This document shows positions 42,658-51,463 of a DNA stretch of 64,000 bases, one piece after another. The stretch lies in NCBI GenBank assembly GCA_028686135.1, contig JAQUCP010000001.1:124001-188000 (forward strand), read 5' to 3'. Under the pieces are notes generated by a model. That model was not told the origin of the DNA. It worked only from the letters and a program-made list of their open reading frames with translations, and ran no database searches. Source of the stretch: UBA12481 sp012523435 (GTDB lineage Bacteria > Bacteroidota > Bacteroidia > Bacteroidales > UBA12481). The position numbers and the translations under genes are program-made. The stretch's first letter is position 1. The number at the start of each line of letters is the position of its first letter.

Positions 42658-42688
42658 CCTGGAGAACCCATTATCCGGGCTCTCCAGG
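42658..42688 (+). promoter_or_regulatory. intra-operon RNA hairpin before exbD
   Basis: Arms CCTGGAGAACCC (42658-42669) and GGGCTCTCCAGG (42677-42688) pair with a single mismatch around a 7-base loop. No T-run follows, so it is not a standard terminator. It could stabilise the upstream mRNA or uncouple expression. Confidence 0.6.
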
Positions 42689-42712
42689 ATAACTGATTGA
42701 AACACAAACACT

Positions 42713-43285
42713 ATGGCAAGAAAAAGGAAATCAACTCCGGAAATCAACGGTTCTTCCATGGCCGATGTGGCATTCATTCTACTGATCTTTTTCATTGTTT
42801 CTACTACCATGGATGTCGACAGTGGAATTTATCGGGTCTTGCCACAATGGGTTGAGGACGTGGAGGCTCCGAAAATCAATAAGCGGAACACCTTCGTGGT
42901 TTCAATCAACAAAAACAATGACCTTGGTATCAATGGGGAATATGCCTACATCACCGATATCAAAGATCGGCTTAAGGAGTTCATTCTTAACCCGAGAGAC
43001 GACCAACATCTCTCTGAAAAAGAGTTCAAAGAAGTCGAAGGAATTCCAGGCACAGTAGCCATGTCAAAAGGTATTGTTTCCCTTCAAAATGACCGCGGTA
43101 CCGATTACGGCGCCTACATGGAAGTCCAAAACGAACTTGTGAAAGGATTTAATGAACTGAGGGATGAATTCTCCATGGCCACATTCGGGATGAGATTTGA
43201 TAAACTGGATGAGGCTAAACAGGAAGCTGTCAGAAAAGTGATCCCGACAGCCATATCCGAGGCAGAACCAGAGGAAATTAAATAA
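42713..43285 (+). CDS. exbD: ExbD/TolR-family protein (first copy)
   Basis: Bitopic partner of ExbB (190 aa). It has a short basic N-terminus, a membrane helix with the proton-carrying Asp in SSMADVAFILLIFFIVSTTM, and a periplasmic domain (VSINKNNDLGINGEYAYITDIKDRL). The periplasmic part has an insertion of about 40 residues relative to a typical ExbD of 140 aa. A 14-bp spacer separates it from the second copy. Confidence 0.9.
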   Translation: MARKRKSTPEINGSSMADVAFILLIFFIVSTTMDVDSGIYRVLPQWVEDVEAPKINKRNTFVVSINKNNDLGINGEYAYITDIKDRLKEFILNPRDDQHLSEKEFKEVEGIPGTVAMSKGIVSLQNDRGTDYGAYMEVQNELVKGFNELRDEFSMATFGMRFDKLDEAKQEAVRKVIPTAISEAEPEEIK

Positions 43286-43299
43286 TAGGAGGTAACACT

Positions 43300-43782
43300 A
43301 TGTCAAGATTTGATAGAAAAGGTAAAACGAAAGGCGTACCAAGCATCTCAACCTCCTCCCTGCCGGATATTGTGTTTACACTCTTGTTCTTCTTTATGGT
43401 TTCTACTACGCTCCGCGAAACGACCGTAAACGTGAGTTATCGATTACCCGAAGCAACAGAAACCGTAAAACTCGAGAAGAAATCCCTGGTAACCAATATC
43501 TATGTTGGCGCACCCCGGATGGAATACCAAGCCCGCTATGGAACCGATTCGAAAATCCAACTGGATGATAAATTTGCTTCACTCGGCGATATCCGTGGAT
43601 TCATCGCTGGTGAATGGGAAAAACGTGATGAGGCCGATCGCCCCAAAATGACCGTTTCGATTAAAGCTGATGAGAAAACAAAAATGGGAATCATCACCGA
43701 CATCAAAACTGAACTTAGAAAGGCAGAAGCCCTGAAAGTAAGCTATATAGCAAGAAAAAAAGTGGTGGATACGAAATATTGA
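43300..43782 (+). CDS. exbD: ExbD/TolR-family protein (second copy)
   Basis: This 160-aa paralogue of the preceding gene has the membrane helix and Asp in SSLPDIVFTLLFFFMVSTTL and a shorter periplasmic domain (MTVSIKADEKTKMGIITDIKTELRKA). The two ExbD copies probably form a heterodimeric or alternative partner set for the single ExbB. No tonB gene follows; a terminator is 25 bp downstream. Confidence 0.9.
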   Translation: MSRFDRKGKTKGVPSISTSSLPDIVFTLLFFFMVSTTLRETTVNVSYRLPEATETVKLEKKSLVTNIYVGAPRMEYQARYGTDSKIQLDDKFASLGDIRGFIAGEWEKRDEADRPKMTVSIKADEKTKMGIITDIKTELRKAEALKVSYIARKKVVDTKY

Positions 43783-43806
43783 GAATCCGTCATGAATAAG
43801 TTGAAG

Positions 43807-43838
43807 AAAAGCTGTCTCAATCGGGACAGCTTTTTTTT
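43807..43838. terminator. bidirectional terminator between exbD and tatC
   Basis: AAGCTGTC (43809-43816) pairs with GACAGCTT (43825-43832), followed by eight Ts in all on the plus strand. On the minus strand the stem is followed by TTTTC. It ends the exb unit and, in reverse, the tatC transcript, whose stop codon overlaps the T-tract. Confidence 0.75.
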
Positions 43839-44688
43839 ACATCCTTGCCTCAGCTTCCTCCCGTGCATCCCGCTCTTCACGCTGCCGTTCAATCCGGGCA
43901 GAAATCGAAATGGATACCTCATAAAGAAGATACATCGGAATCGTGATGAGCATCTGACTAAAGACATCCGGCGGAGTAATAATGCCAGCCAAAACCAGAA
44001 TGACCACCAAGGCATGCTTCCGATACTTCTTCATAAACGCTGGAGTCATCAACCCAACCTTGCTCAGGAAATAGACAAAAATCGGAAGCTCAAAAACGAG
44101 GCCCGTCGAAAAAATCAACGATGTCACCGTCCCAATGTATGATTTCAAATTAATCTGATTCTCCACCTGACTACTCACGCTGTAACCTCCTAAGAAATTG
44201 ACTGTGAGTGGGATAATGAAGAAATAACCAAACAACACCCCAACCATAAACAACCCGGAGGTGTAGAAAACCATCCCGCCAGAGTACTTGCGTTCACGCT
44301 CCTTCAGGGCAGGCAGAATAAACCGGTAGATCTCATAGAAAATGTAGGGGGCAGCCAGAATCATGCCTCCATAAAAAGCAATATTCAAATGAATGCGGAA
44401 CTGACCCGCTAGCTCAATATTGATTAGCTCTAAGTCTTCGGAGTTTAGACACAACTTATCCGTATTGAAAAAACTTCCGACCTGACAAAAGAATCGGTTA
44501 GTCCAGAATTCAGCTCCCTTGGGAGCAAGAAGTATATGGTCAAAAATGATGTCCTTGAGCAAAAATGCGACAATGGCAAAAACCCCTATCGAAGCGAGCG
44601 AGCGTAACAAATGACCTCGCAACACTTCCAGATGCTCCAGAAATGTCAGGTCATTCGGATCCTTGCTCTTTAGCTTTTTCTTGTCCAC
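43837..44688 (-). CDS. tatC: Twin-arginine translocase subunit TatC
   Basis: Polytopic receptor for twin-arginine signal peptides. The N-terminal FLEHLEVLRGHLLRSLASIGVFAI is the TatC signature, followed by six hydrophobic segments and FYEIYRFILPALKERERKY (FxxPxL-type block with conserved Glu/Arg). Near the C-terminus KYRKHALVVILVLAGIITPPDVFSQM is diagnostic. The length is 283 aa. It is 47 bp downstream of tatA on the same strand. Confidence 0.94.
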   Translation of the reverse strand: MDKKKLKSKDPNDLTFLEHLEVLRGHLLRSLASIGVFAIVAFLLKDIIFDHILLAPKGAEFWTNRFFCQVGSFFNTDKLCLNSEDLELINIELAGQFRIHLNIAFYGGMILAAPYIFYEIYRFILPALKERERKYSGGMVFYTSGLFMVGVLFGYFFIIPLTVNFLGGYSVSSQVENQINLKSYIGTVTSLIFSTGLVFELPIFVYFLSKVGLMTPAFMKKYRKHALVVILVLAGIITPPDVFSQMLITIPMYLLYEVSISISARIERQREERDAREEAEARM

Positions 44689-44735
44689 TGCAAACGGGGA
44701 ATCGGGTTAAGTACCGGGGTTCCGGCAGGAAGATC

Positions 44736-44942
44736 TTATTCCTCCTTCTTATCCCCTTCTTTAACCTTGGGTGTCTCGTCTTCAAGACCCCTGGAAGAGT
44801 TCCTGAATTCCCGGATGCCTTTTCCTAAACCACGCATTAACTCGGGAATCTTCCTTCCACCAAAAAGGAGAACAATGGCCAGAAGAATGATGATCCATTC
44901 ATTTCCGCCAAGAAATCCGGCAAGTACTAGTGATAACGTCAT
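44736..44942 (-). CDS. tatA: Twin-arginine translocase subunit TatA
   Basis: This 68-aa protein has one N-terminal helix (EWIIILLAIVLLFGGRKIPELMRGLG) followed by an amphipathic helix and an acidic/basic tail (KVKEGDKKEE), the TatA/TatE plan with the FGGRKIPE hinge. No separate tatB is visible, so this protein may serve both roles, as in other minimal TatAC systems. It has its own -7 element. Confidence 0.93.
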   Translation of the reverse strand: MTLSLVLAGFLGGNEWIIILLAIVLLFGGRKIPELMRGLGKGIREFRNSSRGLEDETPKVKEGDKKEE

Positions 44943-44968
44943 GACCTCTTCGAATTATTAAAGCTCAG

Positions 44969-44976
44969 CAAAGGTA
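44969..44976 (-). promoter_or_regulatory. -7 element for tatAC
   Basis: TACCTTTG on the minus strand, a perfect consensus, lies 26 bp before the tatA ATG at 44942. Confidence 0.55.
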
Positions 44977-45005
44977 TAACATTTTCATAAAAAGAGGGGT
45001 TTTTA

Positions 45006-45013
45006 TACTTTCG
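45006..45013 (+). promoter_or_regulatory. -7-like element for leuS
   Basis: TACTTTCG, one mismatch from TAnnTTTG, is 42 bp before the chosen leuS ATG and divergent from the tatA promoter. Confidence 0.4.
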
Positions 45014-45055
45014 CCTGAAATTTTCCCGGCCCGGCCGGTTATGGTAACCATCATC

Positions 45056-47839
45056 ATGGATTATAATTTTAAGGAAATCGAAGCCCGCTGGCAAACCTTC
45101 TGGAAGCAGTCCAAAACTTTCGAGGTCGGAATTGACCATTCCAAGCCCAAATTCTACGTTTTGGATATGTTCCCGTACCCCTCAGGAGCAGGCCTCCACG
45201 TAGGCCATCCACTCGGCTATATCGCTTCTGATATCTACTCCTGGTACAAGAGGCTGAACGGATTCAATGTGCTGCATCCCATGGGATACGATGCATTCGG
45301 GCTTCCAGCCGAACAGTACGCTATCCAAACCGGACAACATCCCGCTGTCACCACCGATAAAAACATTCGGCGATACCGGGAGCAACTGGATCTTTTGGGT
45401 TTCTCCTACGACTGGTCGAGGGAGGTCAGGACCTGTGATCCACACTATTATCGTTGGACTCAGTGGGTTTTTATGCAGCTGTTCCGTTATTGGTACAATA
45501 ATGAAACCCAGAAAGCCGAACCAGTTACTCAGCTCGAAGAGCGTTTCTCTCACATCGGCACTAACGGTCTCGATGCAGCCTGCTCTGAACTTCTTAATTT
45601 CTCATCGGCCGAATGGAACGCCTTTACACACAAAAAACAACAGGAGATCCTCCTGAACTATCGGCTAGCATATCTAGCTGAAACACAGGTCAACTGGTGC
45701 CCCGCTTTAGGAACTGTACTGGCCAACGATGAGGTTAAAGAAGGTTTCTCCGTACGGGGAGGCCATCCGGTCGAACAACGTAAGATGAAACAGTGGCTGC
45801 TTCGTGTATCGGCCTACGCCGAACGCCTCCTCTCGGGGCTCGACAGTATCGACTGGACCGAATCGCTCAAGGAGATGCAGCGTAATTGGATCGGGCGGTC
45901 GGAGGGAGCAAACCTTCTCTTTGCTGTTGATGGTTCCGATGTCACCATCGAAGTATTCACCACCCGTGCCGATACGATTTACGGAGCCACCTTCATGGTC
46001 CTCGCGCCGGAATCAGAATTGGTTAAACCGCTGACCGCTCCCGGCTATGAAAAAGAGGTCGAGAACTATATTTTAGATAGCCGAAAAAGGACCGAACGAG
46101 AACGGATAGCTGATGTTAAACGGGTGACGGGTGTATTTACGGGCAGCTATGCCATCAACCCCTTTACTAAAGAAAAAATCTCGGTCTGGGTTGCCGATTA
46201 TGTCCTGGCCGGATACGGAACCGGCGCTATCATGGCTGTTCCGGCACACGACAGTCGGGATTTCCGGTTTGCCCGCCACTTTAATCTTCCAATCATCCAG
46301 GTCGTTCTCCAGCCCGACCAGCAACCATCCGACCCCTCTACCTGGGAGGACTCGTTCGATGCGAAGGAAGGAACCCTGATCAACTCGAGCTTCCTGAACG
46401 GACTCACTGTTCCGGATGCCATTGCCAAAACCAAATTGGAAATTGAACAGCAGGGTTTGGGCAACATCCAGGTTAATTACCGCCTGCGCGATGCGATATT
46501 CAGTCGCCAACGATATTGGGGCGAACCTTTCCCGGTCTATTATAAAGATGGACTCCCCTACCTCATCGATGATGCTGCCCTACCATTGGAGCTGCCAGAG
46601 GTAGATGCTTTCCTGCCAACTGAGAAAGGCGAACCTCCATTGGCACGAGCTCAAAACTGGCAAACAAAAGATGGGTATCCCCTTGAAACAAGTACCATGC
46701 CTGGCTTTGCCGGCTCATCTGCCTATTACCTGAGGTACATGGATCCGAACAATAGCCAAGCACTCGTCTCGAAAGAAGCAAACGAATACTGGCAAGATGT
46801 GGACCTCTATATTGGCGGCACGGAACATGCTGTTGGGCACCTGATTTACTCCAGGTTCTGGAATAAATTTCTGTATGATATTGGTGTTGTCTGCCGAGAC
46901 GAACCATTCCGAAAACTAATCAACCAGGGAATGATCCAGGGCCGTTCGAACTTCGTCTATCGGATGAAAGAGAGCAACACGTTCGTTTCCAGTGGATTAA
47001 AAGACCAGTATGATACCATCCCCCTGCATGTGGATGTGAACATTGTTTCCCATGACATTCTCGATATCGAAGCGTTCCGGAATTGGAACCCTGAGTATAG
47101 GAATGCCGAATTCATCCTCGAAAATGGCCATTATGTTTGTGGCTGGGCCATTGAGAAAATGTCAAAATCCATGTTTAACGTGGTCAACCCGGATATCATC
47201 GTCGAAAAATATGGGGCTGATACCCTCAGGCTCTACGAGATGTTCCTCGGGCCGGTTGAACAATCCAAACCGTGGGATACCAATGGCATCGATGGCGTTC
47301 ACAAGTTCCTGAAGAAACTCTGGAGGCTATTCTTTGGCCAGGAGGAGGTATTGACACTGATAGACGAGAACCCCACCCTGGAGGAGAACAAAGTTCTGCA
47401 CCGCACGATCAAAAAGATTACTGACGACATTGAACGCTTCTCCTTTAATACGGCGATCAGCTCTTTTATGATCTGCGTAAATGAACTGACCGACCTGAAA
47501 TGCCGGAAGCGGGCGATACTCGAACCCCTGTTGGTTATGATCGCACCTTTTGCACCTCATCTGTCCGAAGAACTGTGGAGATGTGCCGGCCATCAACAGA
47601 GTATTTCCAATTCCACCTGGCCAACGCTTGATCCCCAGTATCTGATGGATGACACGATAGAATATCCGGTTTCCTTTAATGGGAAAATGAGGTTTAAGCT
47701 CAGCCTGGCATCGGATCTCGATCATCAGGAAATCGAAAAGGCATTACTACATAACGAGCTAACTAACAAATACTTACAAGGAAATACTATTAAAAAGGTG
47801 GTAATTGTCCCAAAAAGGATCATCAATGTAGTTTTTTGA
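45056..47839 (+). CDS. leuS: Leucyl-tRNA synthetase
   Basis: Class I synthetase. The HIGH-type motif reads PYPSGAGLHVGH near residue 45, the editing domain (CP1) contains TTRADTIYGATFMVLAPES, and the KMSKS loop is in AIEKMSKSMFNVVNP followed by GADTLRLYEMFLGP. The C-terminal anticodon domain is complete. The length of 927 aa from 45056 is in the normal range (a start five codons upstream at 45041 is possible). It is followed by the M23 gene with 25 bp between. Confidence 0.97.
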   Translation: MDYNFKEIEARWQTFWKQSKTFEVGIDHSKPKFYVLDMFPYPSGAGLHVGHPLGYIASDIYSWYKRLNGFNVLHPMGYDAFGLPAEQYAIQTGQHPAVTTDKNIRRYREQLDLLGFSYDWSREVRTCDPHYYRWTQWVFMQLFRYWYNNETQKAEPVTQLEERFSHIGTNGLDAACSELLNFSSAEWNAFTHKKQQEILLNYRLAYLAETQVNWCPALGTVLANDEVKEGFSVRGGHPVEQRKMKQWLLRVSAYAERLLSGLDSIDWTESLKEMQRNWIGRSEGANLLFAVDGSDVTIEVFTTRADTIYGATFMVLAPESELVKPLTAPGYEKEVENYILDSRKRTERERIADVKRVTGVFTGSYAINPFTKEKISVWVADYVLAGYGTGAIMAVPAHDSRDFRFARHFNLPIIQVVLQPDQQPSDPSTWEDSFDAKEGTLINSSFLNGLTVPDAIAKTKLEIEQQGLGNIQVNYRLRDAIFSRQRYWGEPFPVYYKDGLPYLIDDAALPLELPEVDAFLPTEKGEPPLARAQNWQTKDGYPLETSTMPGFAGSSAYYLRYMDPNNSQALVSKEANEYWQDVDLYIGGTEHAVGHLIYSRFWNKFLYDIGVVCRDEPFRKLINQGMIQGRSNFVYRMKESNTFVSSGLKDQYDTIPLHVDVNIVSHDILDIEAFRNWNPEYRNAEFILENGHYVCGWAIEKMSKSMFNVVNPDIIVEKYGADTLRLYEMFLGPVEQSKPWDTNGIDGVHKFLKKLWRLFFGQEEVLTLIDENPTLEENKVLHRTIKKITDDIERFSFNTAISSFMICVNELTDLKCRKRAILEPLLVMIAPFAPHLSEELWRCAGHQQSISNSTWPTLDPQYLMDDTIEYPVSFNGKMRFKLSLASDLDHQEIEKALLHNELTNKYLQGNTIKKVVIVPKRIINVVF

Positions 47840-47864
47840 GTTTCTTTGGAAAAACAATCATAAC

Positions 47865-49241
47865 GTGACATTCAAAAAGAGGCTTCTAATCGGATTTCGG
47901 GATTTCCTATTGAAGTATTACCCAACTCCCAGAAAGCTCCTCATTCACCTAGGGATTTTTGTTGGGTTGGTACTGCTAATTTTGCTGGCCGTACACATTA
48001 ATCGCAAACTACTGATCAGGAATAATCCGGAAAAAATAGCAGAAGAGTGTCCACAGCCGGTCCGTTATGAATTTGAGATTCCGGTGGATTCATTCGATCG
48101 GGAGACTTTCCGGGTAGCACCCAATCAGTTCCTTTCGAACATACTGGCTGACAGGGGCATATCGATGCAAATGATTGATCGTATTGCTCGCGAATATCGG
48201 GATGTGTTTGATGTTAGGCAGATCAAATCGGGAAATCGGATCCACTTCTTTTATTCACCTGACACTTTACAACAGGTGCAGTACATGGTTTATGAGAAGA
48301 ATGTCGTTGAGTATGTGGTATATGATTTCAGGGACTCTTTATCGGTCATTTTAGGGAAGAAGGAGGTGGTTATGGAGGTGTGTTACCTGGAAGGGGAGAT
48401 ACAATCCTCCATCTGGGAAGCGATTGCCTCCCAGGGGCTACCCACAGGTTTAGTGAATGAGATTACTGAGGTTTATGCTTGGATGATCAACCCGTTTGCT
48501 CTTAACCGGGGCGATCGATTTGAGGTGATTTACGAGAATGAGTTAGTTGACAGTGTATCGGTTGGAGTTGGGAAAGTGCTAGCTGCCCGATTTATGTATG
48601 GAAGTCGGCTTTATGAAGCTTATGCTTTTGAGCAAAACGGCAATTCTGGCTATTACGATGCCCAAGGAGAAAGTCTTAAGCGGGCTTTTCTGAAAGCACC
48701 ACTGTCCTATCGAAGGATCAGCTCCAGATTTTCAGGAAGCAGAATGCACCCAGTTCTGATGATCCGCAGGCCTCATTACGGTGTCGATTATGCTGCTCCG
48801 ACAGGAACTCCGGTAGTTTCTATTGGGGACGGGCGTGTCATCATGAAAGGCTGGGATCGTGGTGGTGGCAATGTGGTCAAAATCAAACACAATGCTATCT
48901 TCACATCCGGCTATATGCACCTATCCAAATTTGGCGCTGGAATTCATGTCGGAGCCAATGTAACGCAGGGGCAAGTAATTGGGTATGTGGGATCCACCGG
49001 CCTGTCCACTGGCCCGCATCTTGATTTCAGGATCTGGAAAAATGGCCATCCTGTTGATCCGCTGAAAGTAGAATCGCCCCCGGTTGAGCCCGTAACCGAA
49101 GAGTTTCGGCCAGCTTATGACTCAGTGGTTAGATTCTATCAAAAAGAATTTGAACGATTTAAGGCCGGTGGGCAAAAGATCTCAGAAATCTTTCAATCTG
49201 CTGCGGATAGTGCTGGTGCTCCAGCTGGTGAATCCTATTAG
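47865..49241 (+). CDS. membrane-anchored M23-family peptidase homologue with altered zinc site
   Basis: This 458-aa protein has one N-terminal membrane helix (LLIHLGIFVGLVLLILLAV, about 25-43), then an OapA/LysM-like region (PNQFLSNILADRGISMQMIDRI, IKSGNRIHFFY) and a lysostaphin-type M23 domain. The first motif is HYGVD with H304 and D308, and GYMHLSKF follows. The last motif reads PHLDF with H385 and D387, where most M23 enzymes have HxH, so the third zinc ligand is Asp. It may be a peptidoglycan endopeptidase or an EnvC-like activator. It starts with GTG, and its last 83 bp overlap purN on the other strand. Confidence 0.88.
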   Translation: MTFKKRLLIGFRDFLLKYYPTPRKLLIHLGIFVGLVLLILLAVHINRKLLIRNNPEKIAEECPQPVRYEFEIPVDSFDRETFRVAPNQFLSNILADRGISMQMIDRIAREYRDVFDVRQIKSGNRIHFFYSPDTLQQVQYMVYEKNVVEYVVYDFRDSLSVILGKKEVVMEVCYLEGEIQSSIWEAIASQGLPTGLVNEITEVYAWMINPFALNRGDRFEVIYENELVDSVSVGVGKVLAARFMYGSRLYEAYAFEQNGNSGYYDAQGESLKRAFLKAPLSYRRISSRFSGSRMHPVLMIRRPHYGVDYAAPTGTPVVSIGDGRVIMKGWDRGGGNVVKIKHNAIFTSGYMHLSKFGAGIHVGANVTQGQVIGYVGSTGLSTGPHLDFRIWKNGHPVDPLKVESPPVEPVTEEFRPAYDSVVRFYQKEFERFKAGGQKISEIFQSAADSAGAPAGESY

Positions 49242-49740
49242 CCAAACTTTCCGCGTTATCATCTGGGAATACCTCACATTCGGCCTGAAAGAGGATCTGT
49301 CCATGATCGTACACCTCATCAACCAGATGGATGGTTATACCGGATTTTCGGGCTTTGGAAGCAATGACTGCCTCATGAACATGATGCCCATACATGCCCT
49401 TTCCACCAAATGCAGGTAATAGTGCAGGATGAATATTGACAATCTTTCCCTGATAGGCCATTAGCAGGTTTGAAGGCACCAACCACATAAAGCCAGCCAA
49501 TACTATTAGATTGATACCCAGGCTTTTTAGGAAATCTACAATCTGGTTCGTTTCATAAAATTGTTGACGTTTGAAGACAAGCGATGGCACATCCAGTATT
49601 TTTGCCCTTTCCAGCACAAACGCTTTGGGATTGTTTGACAGGATCACTTTTACCTGGGCCAAGGAGCCACCAGAAAAATGCTGGATGATCTGTTCGGCAT
49701 TTGACCCTGATCCAGACGCAAAAATTGCTATATTATTCAT
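49159..49740 (-). CDS. purN: Phosphoribosylglycinamide formyltransferase PurN
   Basis: Third step of purine synthesis (formyl-THF dependent). It has an N-terminal FASGSGSNAEQII phosphate loop, the catalytic region KIVNIHPALLPAFGGKGMYGHHVHEAVI (Asn and His), and ITIHLVDEVYDHGQILFQ with the catalytic Asp. The length of 193 aa is normal. The C-terminal 27 codons lie opposite the end of the M23 gene. Confidence 0.95.
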   Translation of the reverse strand: MNNIAIFASGSGSNAEQIIQHFSGGSLAQVKVILSNNPKAFVLERAKILDVPSLVFKRQQFYETNQIVDFLKSLGINLIVLAGFMWLVPSNLLMAYQGKIVNIHPALLPAFGGKGMYGHHVHEAVIASKARKSGITIHLVDEVYDHGQILFQAECEVFPDDNAESLANRIHQLEHQHYPQQIERFLRSFAHRP

Positions 49741-49941
49741 TTAAAACACCTTAATCAGTCGAACAATGGCAAAAGTGAGCGAAATTTTCGACTCGGCAAT
49801 ATCAGAATTTGGACCTGATTTTCATCGCTGCTGATAAAAAAAGGTGCTTTTTTTTGAAAATCATAGCCAGAAGTGCTTTATTTGCATGGCAAAATTTGTT
49901 AGGTTTTTGCATAAACTATTACTAATTAAAAACTTAAAGCT

Positions 49942-50181
49942 ATGTCAGACATTGACTCCAGAGTTAAAGCCATTATCGTGGACAAACTGGGTGTAGATGA
50001 ATCAGAAGTTACTCGGGAATCCAGTTTCACCAACGACCTGGGAGCTGACTCCCTGGATACTGTTGAACTGATCATGGAATTTGAGAAGGAATTTAATCTT
50101 GCCATTCCTGATGATCAGGCAGAAACGATTGTCACCGTTGGTGATGCAATCAAGTATGTAGAAGACAACATCAAAGAATAG
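49942..50181 (+). CDS. acpP: Acyl carrier protein AcpP
   Basis: Carries growing fatty acyl chains on a 4'-phosphopantetheine attached to the Ser of GADSLDTVELIMEFEKEF (the DSL motif). This 79-aa acidic protein has the usual ACP length. A TAGGTTTT sequence at 49900 is a possible weak -7 element. fabF follows 23 bp later. Confidence 0.97.
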   Translation: MSDIDSRVKAIIVDKLGVDESEVTRESSFTNDLGADSLDTVELIMEFEKEFNLAIPDDQAETIVTVGDAIKYVEDNIKE

Positions 50182-50204
50182 TACTGAATAAATTGGGTGA
50201 GGAA

Positions 50205-51452
50205 ATGGGGTTAAAACGGGTAGTAATAACGGGTCTTGGCGCGCTGACACCGATCGGAAACACCAAAGAGGAGTTCCATGAAGCCCTTTTCAAGGGAGTT
50301 AGTGGTGCTGGATTAATCACCCATTTTGATGCGTCCCAACATAAAACAAAATTTGCCTGCGAGCTCAAGCAATTTGATCCCGCCAACCACTTTGAACGGA
50401 AAGAAGCCCGAAAACTGGATCCATACTGCCAATATGCTTTGGTAACAGCTGATGAGGCAATTCGTGATTCAGGGCTGGATTTAAGTCAGATTGATCTTGA
50501 CCGTGTTGGAGTGATTGTTTCATCAGGCATTGGCGGAATTACCACTTTGGAAGAAGAATTAATCTCTTTTGCCACAGGTGATGGGACACCCCGCTTTAAT
50601 CCCTTCTTTGTACCCAAAATGATTTCAGACATCGCATCCGGTCAGATTTCCATCAAATATGGATTCCGGGGCCCAAATTACGGGACCGTAGCCGCATGCG
50701 CCTCTTCAAGTGTTTCAATCATCAATGCCTTTGATCATATCCGGCTTGGCCGGGCTAACATCATGGTTGCCGGGGGTGCCGAAGCTCCCCTCACACCCTC
50801 AGCCGTTGGTGGTTTTAACTCACTCCATGCCATATCCACCCGCAACGATGACCCAGCAACTGCTTCAAGGCCGTTTGATGCTGATCGTGACGGGTTTGTA
50901 ATGGCCGAAGGTGCCGGAACCCTCATTTTAGAGGAGTATGAACATGCTCTCAAACGTGGTGCCCGGATCTATTGCGAACTAATCGGTGGCGGCCTGGCAG
51001 CTGACGCCTATCACCTCACAGCTCCTGATCCGGAGGGGAAAGGTGCTGCACTAGTGATGCGGTACGGATTGGAGGATGCCGGAATACCACCTGAATCAGT
51101 TGATTACATCAACGTTCATGGCACGTCAACACCTCTTGGAGATCTCTCTGAACCCTTGGGAATCATCTCTCTCTTTAAAGAGCATGCCTATAAACTCAGC
51201 ATTAGCTCCACAAAATCGATGCATGGCCATCTCCTCGGAGCAGCCGGTGCCTTGGAGGCTATTGCAACGATCTTTGCCCTCACTGACAACCGGATTCCTC
51301 CTACCATCAATCACTTCAACCTCGATCCCAAAATCGATGATAAGCTTGACTTTACTTTTGTCAAAGCTAAACAGCGTACGGTGAACGTGGCGATCAGCAA
51401 TACATTCGGATTTGGCGGCCATAATGCTTCTATCGTTTTTAAAAAAATTTGA
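50205..51452 (+). CDS. fabF: 3-oxoacyl-ACP synthase II FabF
   Basis: Condensing enzyme that elongates fatty acids. The nucleophile Cys is in GTVAACASSSVSIINAF, the two catalytic His in NVHGTSTPLGD and MHGHLLGAAGALEA, and NTFGFGGHNASIVF is at the end. Starting at ATG 50205 (MGLKRVVITGLGAL) gives 415 aa. A TTG 12 bp upstream is an unlikely alternative. GAGG just before the ATG is SD-like. The order acpP-fabF-rnc is conserved in many bacteria. Confidence 0.96.
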   Translation: MGLKRVVITGLGALTPIGNTKEEFHEALFKGVSGAGLITHFDASQHKTKFACELKQFDPANHFERKEARKLDPYCQYALVTADEAIRDSGLDLSQIDLDRVGVIVSSGIGGITTLEEELISFATGDGTPRFNPFFVPKMISDIASGQISIKYGFRGPNYGTVAACASSSVSIINAFDHIRLGRANIMVAGGAEAPLTPSAVGGFNSLHAISTRNDDPATASRPFDADRDGFVMAEGAGTLILEEYEHALKRGARIYCELIGGGLAADAYHLTAPDPEGKGAALVMRYGLEDAGIPPESVDYINVHGTSTPLGDLSEPLGIISLFKEHAYKLSISSTKSMHGHLLGAAGALEAIATIFALTDNRIPPTINHFNLDPKIDDKLDFTFVKAKQRTVNVAISNTFGFGGHNASIVFKKI

Positions 51453-51463
51453 TGCCTGATTAG

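Noticed and set aside
49741..49941. Possible small RNA or riboswitch in the 201-bp AT-rich region before acpP
   Set aside because: T-runs are present but no convincing stem or known aptamer pattern could be traced; only a weak -7-like sequence is seen.
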